Assembly (NCBI RefSeq): GCF_009193355.1
Contig: NZ_WBVT01000001.1
Coordinates: 1-64,000 of the forward strand
DNA length: 64,000 nucleotides
Reading direction: 5' to 3'
Origin: Bifidobacterium leontopitheci
GTDB lineage: Bacteria > Actinomycetota > Actinomycetes > Actinomycetales > Bifidobacteriaceae
Part shown: one piece after another, positions 8,127 through 17,341 of the stretch
Position numbering within the stretch: position 1 is the stretch's first letter
Layout: every line of letters starts with the position of its first letter
Program-made: the position numbers and the translations under genes
The notes under the pieces: generated by a model
What the model saw: the letters and a program-made list of their open reading frames with translations, nothing else
Databases searched by the model: none
What the model was told of the DNA's origin: nothing

Positions 8127-9383
8127 ATGACGCAATCCCGTGAGCAGATCGTGGCGCAGGTCACCGACGCGCTCAAGAGCAAGGCCGGACGCGTGGCCAT
8201 CCGCGGTGCACGCAAGGTCGACGCGCGCGGCATCCAGGACCACTTCTGGCTGACCGCCGCCGACGGCGTGATCACCGCGACCGGCACCGACGAGGAGGCG
8301 TTCGAGCACGCCTGCCGCTCCATCGGCATCGACCCGGCCGACGAGTCCGCGATCATCGACGCCAAGGGCCAGACCATCACCCCCGGCTACGTGGACATCC
8401 ACGCCCACGGCGCCTGGGAGAAGAGCTTCGACGACGGCCCGGACGGCATCGACATCGCCCGCGCCGGCCACGCCGTGCACGGCACCACCCGTCAGGTCCT
8501 CTCGCTGATCACCAACCCGATCGACGTGATCTGCGCGAACCTGAAGAACGTGCGCGCCAAGATGGACGAGCGCCCCGACATCCTCGGCGCACACCTCGAA
8601 GGCCCGTTCCTGGCGCTCGCCCGCAAGGGCGCCCACGACCCCGAGTGCCTCAAGGACCCGGTCCCCGAACTCGTCGACGAACTGCTGGAAGCCGCCGACG
8701 GCTGCATCCGCCAGATCACCATCGCCCCCGAGCTGCCGCACGGCATCAGCGCCATCAAGCAGTTCGCCGCGGCCGGCGTCGTTCCGGCGGTCGGCCACTG
8801 CGACGCCGACTACGAGACCGCGCAGAAGGGCTTCGACGCCGGCGCCGGCATCATGACCCACATGTTCAATGCGATGAACGGCCTGCACCACCGCAAGCCG
8901 GGCCCGATCCCGGCGGCGGTCGAGGATCCGCGCGTCGTCATCGAGCTCATCAACGACGGCTTCCACGTGCAGAACCCGATGCTCAAGCTCGGCTTCGACT
9001 TCGCGCCGCACCGCATCGCGTTCGTCACCGACGCCATGGCCGCCACCGACTGCCCCGACGGCGCCTACAAGCTGGGCGCGCTCGACGTGAACGTGGTCGA
9101 CGGCCACGCGCGACTGGTCTCCAACGGCGCCATCGCCGGCTCCACGCTGCTGCTCGAGGTCGCCGTCCAGCGTGCCGTCAACGTGCTCGGCATCTCTCCG
9201 GTCGCCGCCGTCGAGGCCGCCACGCTCACCCCGGCGCACGCGTTCGGCTTCGACCGTCCGAACCCGGTCACCGGCGCCCCGCTCGGCCTGCTCGCCCCCG
9301 GATACGCCGCCGACCTGCTGCTCACCGATCCGGAGAGCTGGACCGTCAACCAGGTCTGGTGTGCCGGCCGCAAGATCAAGTGA
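8127..9383 (+). CDS. nagA: N-acetylglucosamine-6-phosphate deacetylase
   Basis: The 418-residue amidohydrolase has PGYVDIHAHGA at 86-96 (metal-binding HxH), HLEGP at 156-160 (metal Glu), VGHCDAD at 222-228, THMFNAMNGLHHR at 244-256 and the catalytic Asp in VTDAM (Asp302). It removes acetate from GlcNAc-6-phosphate, the step before NagB. ATG 8127 is preferred because AAGGAG at 8113-8118 is 8 nt upstream; an in-frame ATG at 8091 lies almost on a -10-like TAAGAT and has no ribosome site. Order nagB then nagA and the ROK gene nearby define a GlcNAc module. Confidence 0.95.
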   Translation: MTQSREQIVAQVTDALKSKAGRVAIRGARKVDARGIQDHFWLTAADGVITATGTDEEAFEHACRSIGIDPADESAIIDAKGQTITPGYVDIHAHGAWEKSFDDGPDGIDIARAGHAVHGTTRQVLSLITNPIDVICANLKNVRAKMDERPDILGAHLEGPFLALARKGAHDPECLKDPVPELVDELLEAADGCIRQITIAPELPHGISAIKQFAAAGVVPAVGHCDADYETAQKGFDAGAGIMTHMFNAMNGLHHRKPGPIPAAVEDPRVVIELINDGFHVQNPMLKLGFDFAPHRIAFVTDAMAATDCPDGAYKLGALDVNVVDGHARLVSNGAIAGSTLLLEVAVQRAVNVLGISPVAAVEAATLTPAHAFGFDRPNPVTGAPLGLLAPGYAADLLLTDPESWTVNQVWCAGRKIK

Positions 9384-9420
9384 GTCTGACGGGAACGTTC
9401 GCACGTTCGCCGCGATGACA

Positions 9421-9459
9421 TGAAGAAGCCCCGCGAGTCATCCTCGCGGGGCTTCTTCA
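9421..9459. terminator. Bidirectional terminator between nagA and the NUDIX gene
   Basis: A 17-bp perfect stem, TGAAGAAGCCCCGCGAG at 9421-9437 with 9443-9459, with loop TCATC. A-run and T-run flank it on either strand. Confidence 0.9.
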
Positions 9460-9481
9460 TACGGTGCCGAAGCAGGCGACG

Positions 9482-10003
9482 TCAGTGCTGTTCGCCGTCG
9501 AAGACGAAGAACGCGTGCGCGTCGCCGCGCCGCTTGTTCTCGATGTACCGGCGGAACAGCGCCAGCCGCTCCGTGGTGCTCGCCGCCAGCGGCTGCGGCA
9601 GGTCGTCAAGGTCGAACCAGCCGACGTTGAGGCTCTCCTCGTCGCCGACGAACGGGGTCGCGTTGCCGCCCGGCTTCAACGCGCACAGGAACGAATGGTC
9701 CATGTACATCGTGTTGTCGCCGTTCGCGTACGTGATGACGCGGTTCGAGGAGGTGACCGCCACCAGGTCGGTGACGATCGCGTCCACGCCGGTCTCCTCC
9801 TTGATCTCGCGCACCACCGTGTCCGCCGGCTGCTCGCCCGGCTCGTTGATGCCGTAGACCATCGCCCATTCGCCCGTGTCCGAGCGGCGGCCCAGCAGCA
9901 GCCGACCCTGCCCGTCGAGCACGCAGCCGGTCACCCCGTTGAGCCAGAGCAAATCATGGCCGATCTTCTTCCTCAACTCAAGTACGAATTCGGGTGTAGG
10001 CAT
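9482..10003 (-). CDS. NUDIX hydrolase
   Basis: The 173-residue product carries a textbook Nudix box, G-x5-E-x7-R-E-x2-E-E-T-G-V, from GINEPGE to EETGV near residues 50-72, so the enzyme should be an active Mg-dependent hydrolase of a nucleoside diphosphate linked to another group. Substrate cannot be read from the sequence; ADP-sugars and oxidised nucleotides are common for this size class. AAGGAGA precedes the start. It lies downstream of the divergently unrelated pepP gene on the same strand, with one intergenic GC-rich repeat between them, so co-transcription is possible but weakly supported. Confidence 0.85.
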   Translation of the reverse strand: MPTPEFVLELRKKIGHDLLWLNGVTGCVLDGQGRLLLGRRSDTGEWAMVYGINEPGEQPADTVVREIKEETGVDAIVTDLVAVTSSNRVITYANGDNTMYMDHSFLCALKPGGNATPFVGDEESLNVGWFDLDDLPQPLAASTTERLALFRRYIENKRRGDAHAFFVFDGEQH

Positions 10004-10027
10004 CAGTTCTCCTTTTCTTTGCCGTTC

Positions 10028-10075
10028 CGCTCCCGCTGGCGGGAGCTGTCATCGCAGATGACTGAGGGTGGTCGT
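10028..10075. repeat. GC-rich dispersed intergenic repeat, copy 1
   Basis: CTCCCGCTGGCGGGAG forms a hairpin and is followed by GCTGTCATCGCAGATGACTG and GGGTGGTCG. The same two-part layout (GC hairpin, then a GTCAGC-type hairpin, then CTG(G/A)GGG) recurs at 15264, 21110, 31031 and 42674. Confidence 0.7.
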
Positions 10076-10095
10076 CCTGCCGTCTTGCCGGCCGG

Positions 10096-11694
10096 TCACC
10101 GCTGAGCCGTGGCGGCCTGTTCGGCCATCCAGCGCTCCACGTCCTCCGGCTGCTTCGGGATGCCGGCGGAGATCCACTCCGGGCCGTTCTCGGTCATGAG
10201 CACGTCGTCCTCGATGCGGATGCCGATGCCGCGGTACTCCGGCGGGATGAGCAGGTCGTCCTCACGGAAGTACAGGCCCGGCTCGATGGTGAAGATCATG
10301 CCGGGCGTGATCTTCGCACCCTGATACGACTCGTAGCGCGCCTGCGCACAGTCATGAACATCCAGACCAAGGTGGTGTGCCACGCCGCAGGCGAGCCAAC
10401 GACGGTGTTGCTGGCCCTCGGGCGACAGCGACTCCTCCACGTCGACCGGCAGCAGGCCCCACTCGTGCAGCCGCTCGGCGATCACGCGCATGCAGGCGTG
10501 GTGGATGTCCGAATACGTGGCGCCCGGCTTGGCCGCCTCGAAGCCGGCCTGCTGGGAGTCGAGCACCGCCTGGTAGAGCCGGCGCTGGAAGGCGGTGAAC
10601 TTGCCGTTGGTCGGGAACGTGCGGGTGATGTCGGCCGTGTACAGGCTGTTGACCTCCACGCCGGCGTCGATGAGCAGCATGTCGCCGTTGCGCACCACGC
10701 CCGTGTTGCGCATCCAGTGCAGGATCGGCGCGTGCTCGCCGGAGGCGATGATCGTGTCGTAACCGAGCGCGTTGCCCTCCTCACGGGCCACCGCGTTGAA
10801 CGCGCCCTCGAGCAGACGCTCCGAACGCGGCTTGTCCAGCGCCTCCGGCAGTTTGGCGAGGATGCGGTCGAAACCGTGCTTGGTGGCGGCCACCGCCTTG
10901 CGCAGCTCGCCGATCTCATACTCGTCCTTGACCATGCGGGCCTCGGCGGCGAACTCGTGCAGCTTATCGTCGTCCGCGTTGTTGCGGTCCGGATCCGTAT
11001 AGCCGTTCGCCTCGCGGGCCGCCTCCACGAGCGCGGTCACCTGCGGGTCGGCGTCGGCGATCACGCGCACGCGCACGGCGCCCGCCTCGGTGCCGACGTC
11101 CTTGGAGAGCGCGTCCGCCAGCTGGGCGATGTCATGCGTTTCCAGGCCGGTCATCGCGGCCATCTCCTTGAGGCCGGCGCGCGGGCCCACCCAGTATTCG
11201 CCGTAGTGCGGGTCCATGAAGAAGTCCTGTGTGGCGGTGTCGGCGCGTGGGGCGACGAACAGCTCCGCCGTATGCGTCTTGCCGGCCTTCGCCTCGTCGC
11301 TGTCCGGGTCGACAGGGTTGAGCACGAGCACGGCGCCCGCCTCGTAATCCTCGCCGAGACCCGTGTAGTAGGCGAAGCTCGTGTCCGGGCGGAACATGTA
11401 GTCGCAGTCGTTGTTTCGCACCTTCGGCTGGCCTGCCGGAATCACCAGACGCTCGCCGGGGAACGCCTTGCCCAGCTTCTCCAGACGCGCCGGCGTGTAC
11501 TTCGCCGACTCGAGCGGCGCGATGTCCGGCTCGCTCGTGTCCCAGCCGGTCTTCATGAAGTCGATGAACGCCTCGGAACGCGGACGCAGCGACCGGTTGT
11601 TCACGCGGTCGCTCATCGGCTGGTCGCCGCCCGGGGCCTTCGCCTCCTCCTGCGCCTCGTACTCCTTGTCCTTGTCGGTGATGACTTCGCTCAT
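10096..11694 (-). CDS. pepP: Xaa-Pro aminopeptidase (M24B)
   Basis: The 532-residue protein has the aminopeptidase P N-terminal domain (residues about 60-220) and a pita-bread M24 catalytic domain. Metal ligands are visible: LLIDAGVE and YTADITRTF (two Asp), GVAHHLGLDVHD (His), TIEPGLYF (Glu) and IRIEDDVL (Glu). It removes N-terminal residues preceding proline in the cytoplasm. ATG 11694 is chosen because GGGAGGAG is just upstream and the extra 23 codons before it are Arg/His-rich and unlike the family. It complements the peptide importer and PepC encoded further right. Confidence 0.95.
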   Translation of the reverse strand: MSEVITDKDKEYEAQEEAKAPGGDQPMSDRVNNRSLRPRSEAFIDFMKTGWDTSEPDIAPLESAKYTPARLEKLGKAFPGERLVIPAGQPKVRNNDCDYMFRPDTSFAYYTGLGEDYEAGAVLVLNPVDPDSDEAKAGKTHTAELFVAPRADTATQDFFMDPHYGEYWVGPRAGLKEMAAMTGLETHDIAQLADALSKDVGTEAGAVRVRVIADADPQVTALVEAAREANGYTDPDRNNADDDKLHEFAAEARMVKDEYEIGELRKAVAATKHGFDRILAKLPEALDKPRSERLLEGAFNAVAREEGNALGYDTIIASGEHAPILHWMRNTGVVRNGDMLLIDAGVEVNSLYTADITRTFPTNGKFTAFQRRLYQAVLDSQQAGFEAAKPGATYSDIHHACMRVIAERLHEWGLLPVDVEESLSPEGQQHRRWLACGVAHHLGLDVHDCAQARYESYQGAKITPGMIFTIEPGLYFREDDLLIPPEYRGIGIRIEDDVLMTENGPEWISAGIPKQPEDVERWMAEQAATAQR

Positions 11695-11919
11695 CTGGAT
11701 GCTCCTCCCGTGTCGCCGCGTGGCGTGCGAAACCGCCGCGCGGCCGGATACATGATTCCCCACTCATACTAGTCGGTGCGCGGCGCGATTCGTGTGCAAA
11801 GTCTGACCATTCGTATGACATTTGCCCGTGGTGTCGCCGCCGTTGCGGTGGTTCAATGATGGCAACGCGGTGGGAGGCGACCGGCTTGCCGCCGTGGAAA
11901 CGAAAGGAAAGGAGCCGAC

Positions 11920-12444
11920 ATGGGGCGTTCGAACCATCGAGGTCTGCGTTCGGCGTGCGCGCTTGCGGCGGTGTTCGCTTTGACGCTCCCCTTTGCGGGA
12001 TGCCAGGGCGAAACCTCGGCAAACCAGCCGAAAGCCAGTGCCGATCCCGCCGAGACGGCGTACAGCGAGTTCACGGTAAAGTCGCTGAAACGCTACCTTG
12101 ACAAGGAGAAGTTCGACACTGGCGATGCCACTAAGGTGCAGGAGTATGGGGTGGCATCCGGCAAGGCAGGCCTGACCATCCCGATCAAGCATGCGGGCAA
12201 GCGGACGAACTCGTACGACGTGGAATACATGTGCCGCGCCGACAAGGCCGGTTTTCCGTTCTCGATCTGGCTGACGAAAGACGGCACCGGCCGTCGCATG
12301 GTCAAGCATGACGGTTGCAGTGCGGATGTGCAGTCGGTGTCGTTGGCGATCTCCGACTTTCCGGATGCCGACTCGATCATGATTTCCAACAGTGGCAACG
12401 ATCTGGTCGTCGCCGCCTACGAAATCCAAGGACAGGAGGACTGA
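11920..12444 (+). CDS. Putative lipoprotein, unknown function
   Basis: A 174-residue protein with a basic N-terminus, a hydrophobic stretch (residues 11-27) and the lipobox LPFAGC with Cys28, so it should be exported and lipid-anchored. The rest is soluble, with two Cys (CRADKAG and HDGCSAD) that could form a disulfide. I recognise no named domain. AAAGGAAAGGAG precedes ATG 11920. It lies 96 bp before a response regulator/histidine kinase pair and may be a sensed or regulated cell-surface partner; that is only positional inference. Confidence 0.75.
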   Translation: MGRSNHRGLRSACALAAVFALTLPFAGCQGETSANQPKASADPAETAYSEFTVKSLKRYLDKEKFDTGDATKVQEYGVASGKAGLTIPIKHAGKRTNSYDVEYMCRADKAGFPFSIWLTKDGTGRRMVKHDGCSADVQSVSLAISDFPDADSIMISNSGNDLVVAAYEIQGQED

Positions 12445-12494
12445 TAGGCGGGGTGTGCAGGGAGGCGCGACGCCGTCCCTGCACGCCAGTGCGA

Positions 12495-12500
12495 TATAAT
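12495..12500 (+). promoter_or_regulatory. -10 box for the two-component system
   Basis: A consensus TATAAT at 12495-12500 places the transcript start near 12507, downstream of an in-frame ATG at 12502 and upstream of the GGAGGAG ribosome site at 12529, which supports ATG 12541 as the response-regulator start. Confidence 0.65.
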
Positions 12501-12540
12501 CATGCCCCATATCGATGCCGTACGATATGGAGGAGCTGCC

Positions 12541-13143
12541 ATGAGGTCTGTACACGATGACGTGACGGTGGGAGTCGTGGACAACGATCCGTTCGCCGTG
12601 GATGCGGTGACGGCGATGTTCCGCAACCATGAGGCTCCGATTCGTGTATTATGGTCGGTCACTTCGGCGCGTGATGCGATGGCCATGTGCGATAGAGATT
12701 CCCTGCGGCCTCAGGTGGTGCTGACCGACATGCAGATGCCCGGCATGGATGGCGATGCGTTGGCCGACGAGCTGTCTCGGAAGCACCCGGACGTGCATGT
12801 TGTGGGCATGACCGCGTTCGATTGCAGTGTTATCGAGCATGACTTTCCCGTATTGCCCAAGGAATCGCCGGTCAATGTTATCGTGCGCGCAATCGGCGAA
12901 GCCGCCGGTGATCATCAGACTGCGCAATGGAGTGCCACACGTGACCGCGGCATCGTCCTCTCGCAGTCGGAACTGCAGGTGATCGGCCTGTTCGCGCAGG
13001 GACTGACGACGACCGCCGTGGCCGGACGGCTGCATGTGGCGGAGACGACGGTGAAGACCCACCTCAGCCGTGTGTTCGGCAAACTTGGCGTGCACACGAA
13101 AGCGGAGGCGATTGCCCTGTGCGCGAGCCGTGGATGGCTGTGA
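12541..13143 (+). CDS. NarL/FixJ-family response regulator
   Basis: The 200-residue product has a receiver domain (1-120) with acidic VVDNDP at 12-17, phospho-acceptor Asp63 in LTDMQMPGMDGD, Thr91 in GMTAF and Lys107 in LPKESP. A LuxR-type helix-turn-helix (about 140-200, LSQSELQVIGLFAQGL onward) binds DNA. ATG 12541 follows a good GGAGGAG site. The histidine kinase gene overlaps its 3' end, so the two are translationally coupled. Target genes are unknown; the flanking lipoprotein genes are natural candidates. Confidence 0.9.
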   Translation: MRSVHDDVTVGVVDNDPFAVDAVTAMFRNHEAPIRVLWSVTSARDAMAMCDRDSLRPQVVLTDMQMPGMDGDALADELSRKHPDVHVVGMTAFDCSVIEHDFPVLPKESPVNVIVRAIGEAAGDHQTAQWSATRDRGIVLSQSELQVIGLFAQGLTTTAVAGRLHVAETTVKTHLSRVFGKLGVHTKAEAIALCASRGWL

Positions 13144-14387
13144 CCCCGATGGTTCAGCCTGGCAGGAAGAGATCCGCATATACGATTCGACTGCATAGGT
13201 TGCGATTGCCTGCTGAGGCTATCGGCATTGTCGCCTGCTGTATCCCGTTTGCCATTGACTGTCTGCAGATCCGCATATCGCAGTGGCAGGATGTGCTGTT
13301 CGCCGTGCTGTACGCCGTGGGGCTCATAGGGTTGTCATGGAGACCGTTGCCGGCGTGCGTGCTGTTGTGCGCGGTGCAGCTTGGCGAACTGCTACTGCCG
13401 TTGGATATCCAGGGGCCCGATCCAATCTGGGGCGCCTGCCTGGCTGTCATAGGCCTTGCGGTCTCCAGGCCGGTAGGGGTGGCGGCGTCGACCGCGGTAT
13501 TGATGATGTGCGCGGTTCCGCTGGGATATTGGATGTATGGTTCCGCTGTCGACATGCTGGCGTTGAGTCCGATGCTGGCGTTCGCCGCGGCGTTCACGGT
13601 CGGGTACGTGTCCCGTCTGCGTGAGCGGATGACTGAGGAGCACCGCCGCATCGAGAAGGCACGCAGCGAACTGGAACGTCAGCGTCGACAACTGGAACTG
13701 GTGCACGTTCTTCACGATTCCGTTGCCGGTTCGTGCGCGTACTCCATCATGATGTGCCGCAAGCTGCGTGACGGCGACCATGAGCTGGATGCCGACACCG
13801 CGTTCGTCATCAGTGATATCGAGCGCACGCTGACGCAGACGTTGCACGAACTACGCAACACGGTCATCAGTCCCATGCGCTCCGAACTCGACGGAGACGG
13901 CGCCGTTGACGACATGGCAGATCGGACGTCGCAGTCGTCCAGCGGTCGGCAAGACCGGGCTGCCGTTGCCGGTAGCGATGTAACGGCGCTGTCCTCCCTG
14001 CGGTGGCGGCAGGCCGAACGTCTTGCCACGCTGGGATTTGACGGAACGATACAACTGCGTGGCCCGATTGCTGGATGCCGTGAGATACCGTTGCTGCAGA
14101 CCATCCTGTTGGAAGCGACGAACAACATCATCGCACACGGGTCGGCTGGGCCGTATGCCATCGTCATCACGGCGGAGCCTGACGGCGGCTTCCGGATGTC
14201 CGCATCGAACCAGTGCGGCGCCGCGAAACCCGACGATCAACGCGACCATCACGGTCTGACGATGCTCCGCGCCCTCGTGGAGACCCACCACGGCGTCATG
14301 CGCGCCGGAGCCACGGACGGGGAGTGGATTCTGTACGTGGAGATTCCGGCAGAGAAGTGCGAGACAGCTGACGACGTGCGGCAGTGA
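13134..14387 (+). CDS. Sensor histidine kinase, HisKA_3 type
   Basis: About 417 residues (GTG 13119 upstream is an alternative start giving 422). The N-terminal third contains five to six hydrophobic segments, with almost no extracellular domain, so the signal is likely sensed in or at the membrane. A coiled coil (EEHRRIEKARSELERQRRQL) leads to the H-box LHDSVAG, the NarL-partner HisKA_3 type. The ATPase domain has the N-box LLEATNNIIAHG but a weak G-box region. The gene overlaps the response regulator by 10 nt. The insert between dimerisation and ATPase domains (SSSGRQDRAA) is unusually polar. Confidence 0.88.
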   Translation: MAVTPMVQPGRKRSAYTIRLHRLRLPAEAIGIVACCIPFAIDCLQIRISQWQDVLFAVLYAVGLIGLSWRPLPACVLLCAVQLGELLLPLDIQGPDPIWGACLAVIGLAVSRPVGVAASTAVLMMCAVPLGYWMYGSAVDMLALSPMLAFAAAFTVGYVSRLRERMTEEHRRIEKARSELERQRRQLELVHVLHDSVAGSCAYSIMMCRKLRDGDHELDADTAFVISDIERTLTQTLHELRNTVISPMRSELDGDGAVDDMADRTSQSSSGRQDRAAVAGSDVTALSSLRWRQAERLATLGFDGTIQLRGPIAGCREIPLLQTILLEATNNIIAHGSAGPYAIVITAEPDGGFRMSASNQCGAAKPDDQRDHHGLTMLRALVETHHGVMRAGATDGEWILYVEIPAEKCETADDVRQ

Positions 14388-14526
14388 CGTGTTGCAGTGC
14401 CGTGTCGGCGGCGGTGCCGCGATAGACTGGGATACGTCAGGAAGCGGGTTCGTGTGGTTCATCGTATGCAATGAACCATGGACGGATAAGGATGTCCGCC
14501 GCCCGCCATGCTGAAAGGTGGAAACC

Positions 14527-15228
14527 ATGGTTCGTCATATCACCGTACCGTTTGCCTGTCGTGTCCGGGCACTGATCGCCGTACTCGCCGCGCTGGTCAT
14601 GGCCTTCGGACTTGCCGGATGCTCCTCGGACTCCGATGCGGAAACGACAGCCGAAAGCCCTTCCACGACGGTCTCCGACATCGCGAAGATCGCGGAGAAG
14701 GGCCGGCTGCTGTCCGACGTCGAGGACGAGCTGAAGCAGGCGGGTTTCGACAATGACGATTATGACGTCAAAAGCGACACCGGCAAGATGGTCCTGCTCG
14801 CATCCAACTGGGTCGTGGAGTCGGTCACGGACGGCGATGACAAACCGGTGATCAACGTGCGTAAGGAAAGCGACGTCAAGGCCGAAGAGGAGGCCAAGAA
14901 GAAGGAAGAGGAAGCGGCCAAGCAGAAGGCCGAGGAGGAAGCCAAGAAGAAGGCCGAAGAGGAGGCCGCGAAGAAGGCCGCCGAGGAGCAGGCCGCGCAG
15001 CAGAAGGCCGCGCAGGAGAAGGCGGCACAGGAGGAGGCGGCACGCAAGGCCGCCGAAGAGCAGGCGCGACAGCAGCAGTTGCAGCAGCAACAGCAGCAGC
15101 AACAGTCCAACGTGTACTACCAGAACTGCACGGCCGCGCGTGAGGCGGGCGCCGCGCCGCTGTACCGCGGCCAGCCGGGCTACAGCAGCAAGCTCGACCG
15201 CGACGGTGACGGCATCGCCTGCGAATAG
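14527..15228 (+). CDS. Lipoprotein with coiled-coil linker and C-terminal Excalibur domain
   Basis: The 233-residue protein has a signal peptide with lipobox FGLAGC (Cys32), a small globular part (about 45-118), a long Glu/Lys/Ala-rich helix (about 118-178), a Gln-rich run (about 178-195) and a C-terminal Excalibur calcium-binding motif (YYQNCTAAREAG then DRDGDGIACE) whose DRDGDG loop and two Cys are intact. Excalibur domains occur on bacterial surface proteins. The long helix would hold the domain away from the membrane, probably through the wall. ATG 14527 has GAAAGG upstream; a GTG at 14518 is less likely. It follows the two-component system by about 140 bp. Confidence 0.85.
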   Translation: MVRHITVPFACRVRALIAVLAALVMAFGLAGCSSDSDAETTAESPSTTVSDIAKIAEKGRLLSDVEDELKQAGFDNDDYDVKSDTGKMVLLASNWVVESVTDGDDKPVINVRKESDVKAEEEAKKKEEEAAKQKAEEEAKKKAEEEAAKKAAEEQAAQQKAAQEKAAQEEAARKAAEEQARQQQLQQQQQQQQSNVYYQNCTAAREAGAAPLYRGQPGYSSKLDRDGDGIACE

Positions 15229-15575
15229 CGGCGGGCCGGCCCGCTGCGGGAACTGCCCGTGACTGACCACCCTCAGTCTCGCTACGCTCGACAGCTCCCG
15301 CCAGCGGGAGCGAAAACGATAAGCGCCCCCGCTGGCGGGGGCTCCCGCGTAGCGGGTGGGGGTGGTTGTGGCTGAATGACCACCCTCAGTCTCGCTACGT
15401 TTGACAGCTCCCGCCAGCGGGAGCGGATACCATAAGCGCCCCCGCTGGCGGGGGCTGTCAGCGGGAGCTGACTGGGGGTGGTTGCGCTGTGCACGAACCG
15501 CCGCCACAGATTCAGGGCGGCAACTAGACTGGTGACGGTTCACAAGTCGTCACACAGAGAGGAAGCCACGCGGGC
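15229..15575. repeat. Intergenic repeat block: two tandem copies of an inverted GC-rich repeat pair
   Basis: Two related copies begin at 15264 and 15377 (period 113 bp) with TGACCACCCTCAGTCTCGCT. Each has an inverted unit (GCTCCCGCCAGCGGGAGC) followed by a forward unit (GCGCCCCCGCTGGCGGGGGC). No coding potential was seen. The folC promoter (TAGACT near 15526) and its ribosome site lie at the right end. Confidence 0.8.
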
Positions 15576-17219
15576 ATGTCATTCGAGCATCCGAACCGCA
15601 ACAACGAGTCGATACTGGACGTGGAGCGCGACATCATGCGCCGGCCGCCGGAGCACAACACCACGAACATGGATCTCGACCGGATGACCCTCATGCTGGA
15701 CATCCTCGGCCACCCCGAGCAGTCGTTCCGCGTCATCCACGTCACCGGCACCAACGGCAAAGGCTCCACCGCCCGCATGGCCGAAGCCATCTGCCGCGCC
15801 TACGGGCTGCGCACCGGCCTGTACACGTCGCCGCACCTCGAACGCATCAACGAGCGCATCGCCATTGACGGTCAGGAGCTTTCCGACGATGATTTCGTCG
15901 ACATCTGGGATCAGGTCAAGGATCTCGTGGACCTCGTGGACGCCAAGATGACCGAGCAGGGCAAGCCGCGCATGAGCTTCTTCGAGGTGCTCACCGCCAT
16001 GGCCATCTGGAAGTTCGCCGACGCGCCGGTCGACGTCGCCATCGTCGAGGTCGGCATGGGCGGCCTGCAGGACGCCACCAATGTTCTGGACGCCGACGCC
16101 GCCATCATCGGACCGGTCGACATGGACCACATGATGTGGCTCGGCGACACAGTCGAGCAGATCGCCGAACAGAAGGCCGGCATCATCAAGCCGGGCTGCA
16201 CCGCCGTCATCGGCCGGCAGCCGCACGAGGAGGAGGTCATGCCGATCCTCATGGCCGCCGCCGAACGCAATCACGCGACCGTGGTGCGCGACGGCTACGA
16301 GATGGAGGTCACCGACCGCATCCCCGCCGTCGGCGGCCAGGTCGCCACGCTGCACACGCCCAAGGGCACGTACACGCAGGTGCCGATCGCCAAGATGGGC
16401 GAGCATCAGGCGCACAACGCGCTCGCCGCGCTCACCGCCGCCGAAGTCGTGATCCCCGTCAACGGACCGCTTGACGGCGACCTGGTGGCCGAAGCGCTGC
16501 AGGGCGTCAAGGTGCCGGGGCGCATCGAACAGATCCGCACGTCGCCGACCATCATCCTCGACGGCGGCCACAACGTGAACGCCGCCGAAGCGCTGCGCCA
16601 CGCCATCGAGGAGAGCTACGACTTCACGCAGTTGGTCGGTGTGATCTCGATGATGGGCGACAAGCAGGTCGAGGAGTATCTCGGCGTGCTCGAGCCGATC
16701 CTCAACACGGTGGTCGTCACCGAGAACTCGTGGAAGGCGCGCGTCATGCCCGCCGAGGAGCTCGAGAAGGTGGCGGTCAACGTGTTCGGCCGCGACCGCG
16801 TGGTGCGCAAGGACAGCCTACCCGACGCCATCCAGGCCGCCGTCGACATGGTCGACACCGAGGACGAGACCGGCGTCGGCTACGGCCGCGGCGTGCTCAT
16901 CTGCGGCAGCTTCGTCACCGCCGGCGACGCGCGCACGTTGCTGAAAGAGCAGATGAACCAGGATCTTGCCAAGCCGAAGGCCGAGCGCGTCGAACCGGAC
17001 CTCGGCGGCGGCGCGGCGCAGGACGGCGCGGCACAGGGCGGGCAGGAGTCCGGCGCCGCCGACGACGGCATGGACGACGCCGACCGTGACTTCGCCACCG
17101 ACGCGAACCCCGACTTCAACGCCAACGACTTCGGCGACTTCGGCTTCGACAAGGCGCTTGAGGCCGCCAAGGAAGACACCGCCGAGGATGCAGAGGAGTC
17201 CAAGGAGTCCGAGAAGTAA
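15576..17219 (+). CDS. folC: Bifunctional folylpolyglutamate synthase/dihydrofolate synthase
   Basis: The 547-residue Mur-ligase-family enzyme has the ATP loop VTGTNGKGST (about 56-65), the Ω-loop region YTSPHLERINERI, and EVGMGGLQDATNVLDA. It adds glutamate to dihydropteroate and/or folates. The last 85 residues (from about 463) form an acidic, low-complexity tail rich in Asp, Ala and Gly with repeated DFxxNDFGDFGF-like stretches that is absent from typical FolC. AGAGAGGAAG precedes the ATG. It is followed after 122 bp by smc; a 12-bp GC hairpin lies between. Confidence 0.93.
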   Translation: MSFEHPNRNNESILDVERDIMRRPPEHNTTNMDLDRMTLMLDILGHPEQSFRVIHVTGTNGKGSTARMAEAICRAYGLRTGLYTSPHLERINERIAIDGQELSDDDFVDIWDQVKDLVDLVDAKMTEQGKPRMSFFEVLTAMAIWKFADAPVDVAIVEVGMGGLQDATNVLDADAAIIGPVDMDHMMWLGDTVEQIAEQKAGIIKPGCTAVIGRQPHEEEVMPILMAAAERNHATVVRDGYEMEVTDRIPAVGGQVATLHTPKGTYTQVPIAKMGEHQAHNALAALTAAEVVIPVNGPLDGDLVAEALQGVKVPGRIEQIRTSPTIILDGGHNVNAAEALRHAIEESYDFTQLVGVISMMGDKQVEEYLGVLEPILNTVVVTENSWKARVMPAEELEKVAVNVFGRDRVVRKDSLPDAIQAAVDMVDTEDETGVGYGRGVLICGSFVTAGDARTLLKEQMNQDLAKPKAERVEPDLGGGAAQDGAAQGGQESGAADDGMDDADRDFATDANPDFNANDFGDFGFDKALEAAKEDTAEDAEESKESEK

Positions 17220-17239
17220 GCCTCACGGCCGCACTTTCG

Positions 17240-17276
17240 CCGGTCCGCCGCAGCACAAAATTTGGCGGCGGACCGG
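17240..17276. terminator. Hairpin between folC and smc
   Basis: CCGGTCCGCCGC at 17240-17251 pairs perfectly with 17265-17276. It has no U-run on the plus strand, so termination is possible but uncertain. Confidence 0.45.
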
Positions 17277-17341
17277 CAGGGCGCGCGGTACCATAGGTCA
17301 GACAATCGGCGACGGCGAACGAGGGAGGCGAAGCGGCGGCC

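Noticed and set aside
7092..9404. 770-residue open frame on the minus strand
   Set aside because: It is antisense to nagB and nagA; its Asp/Gly/Val/Arg-rich composition comes from the codon bias of the real genes.
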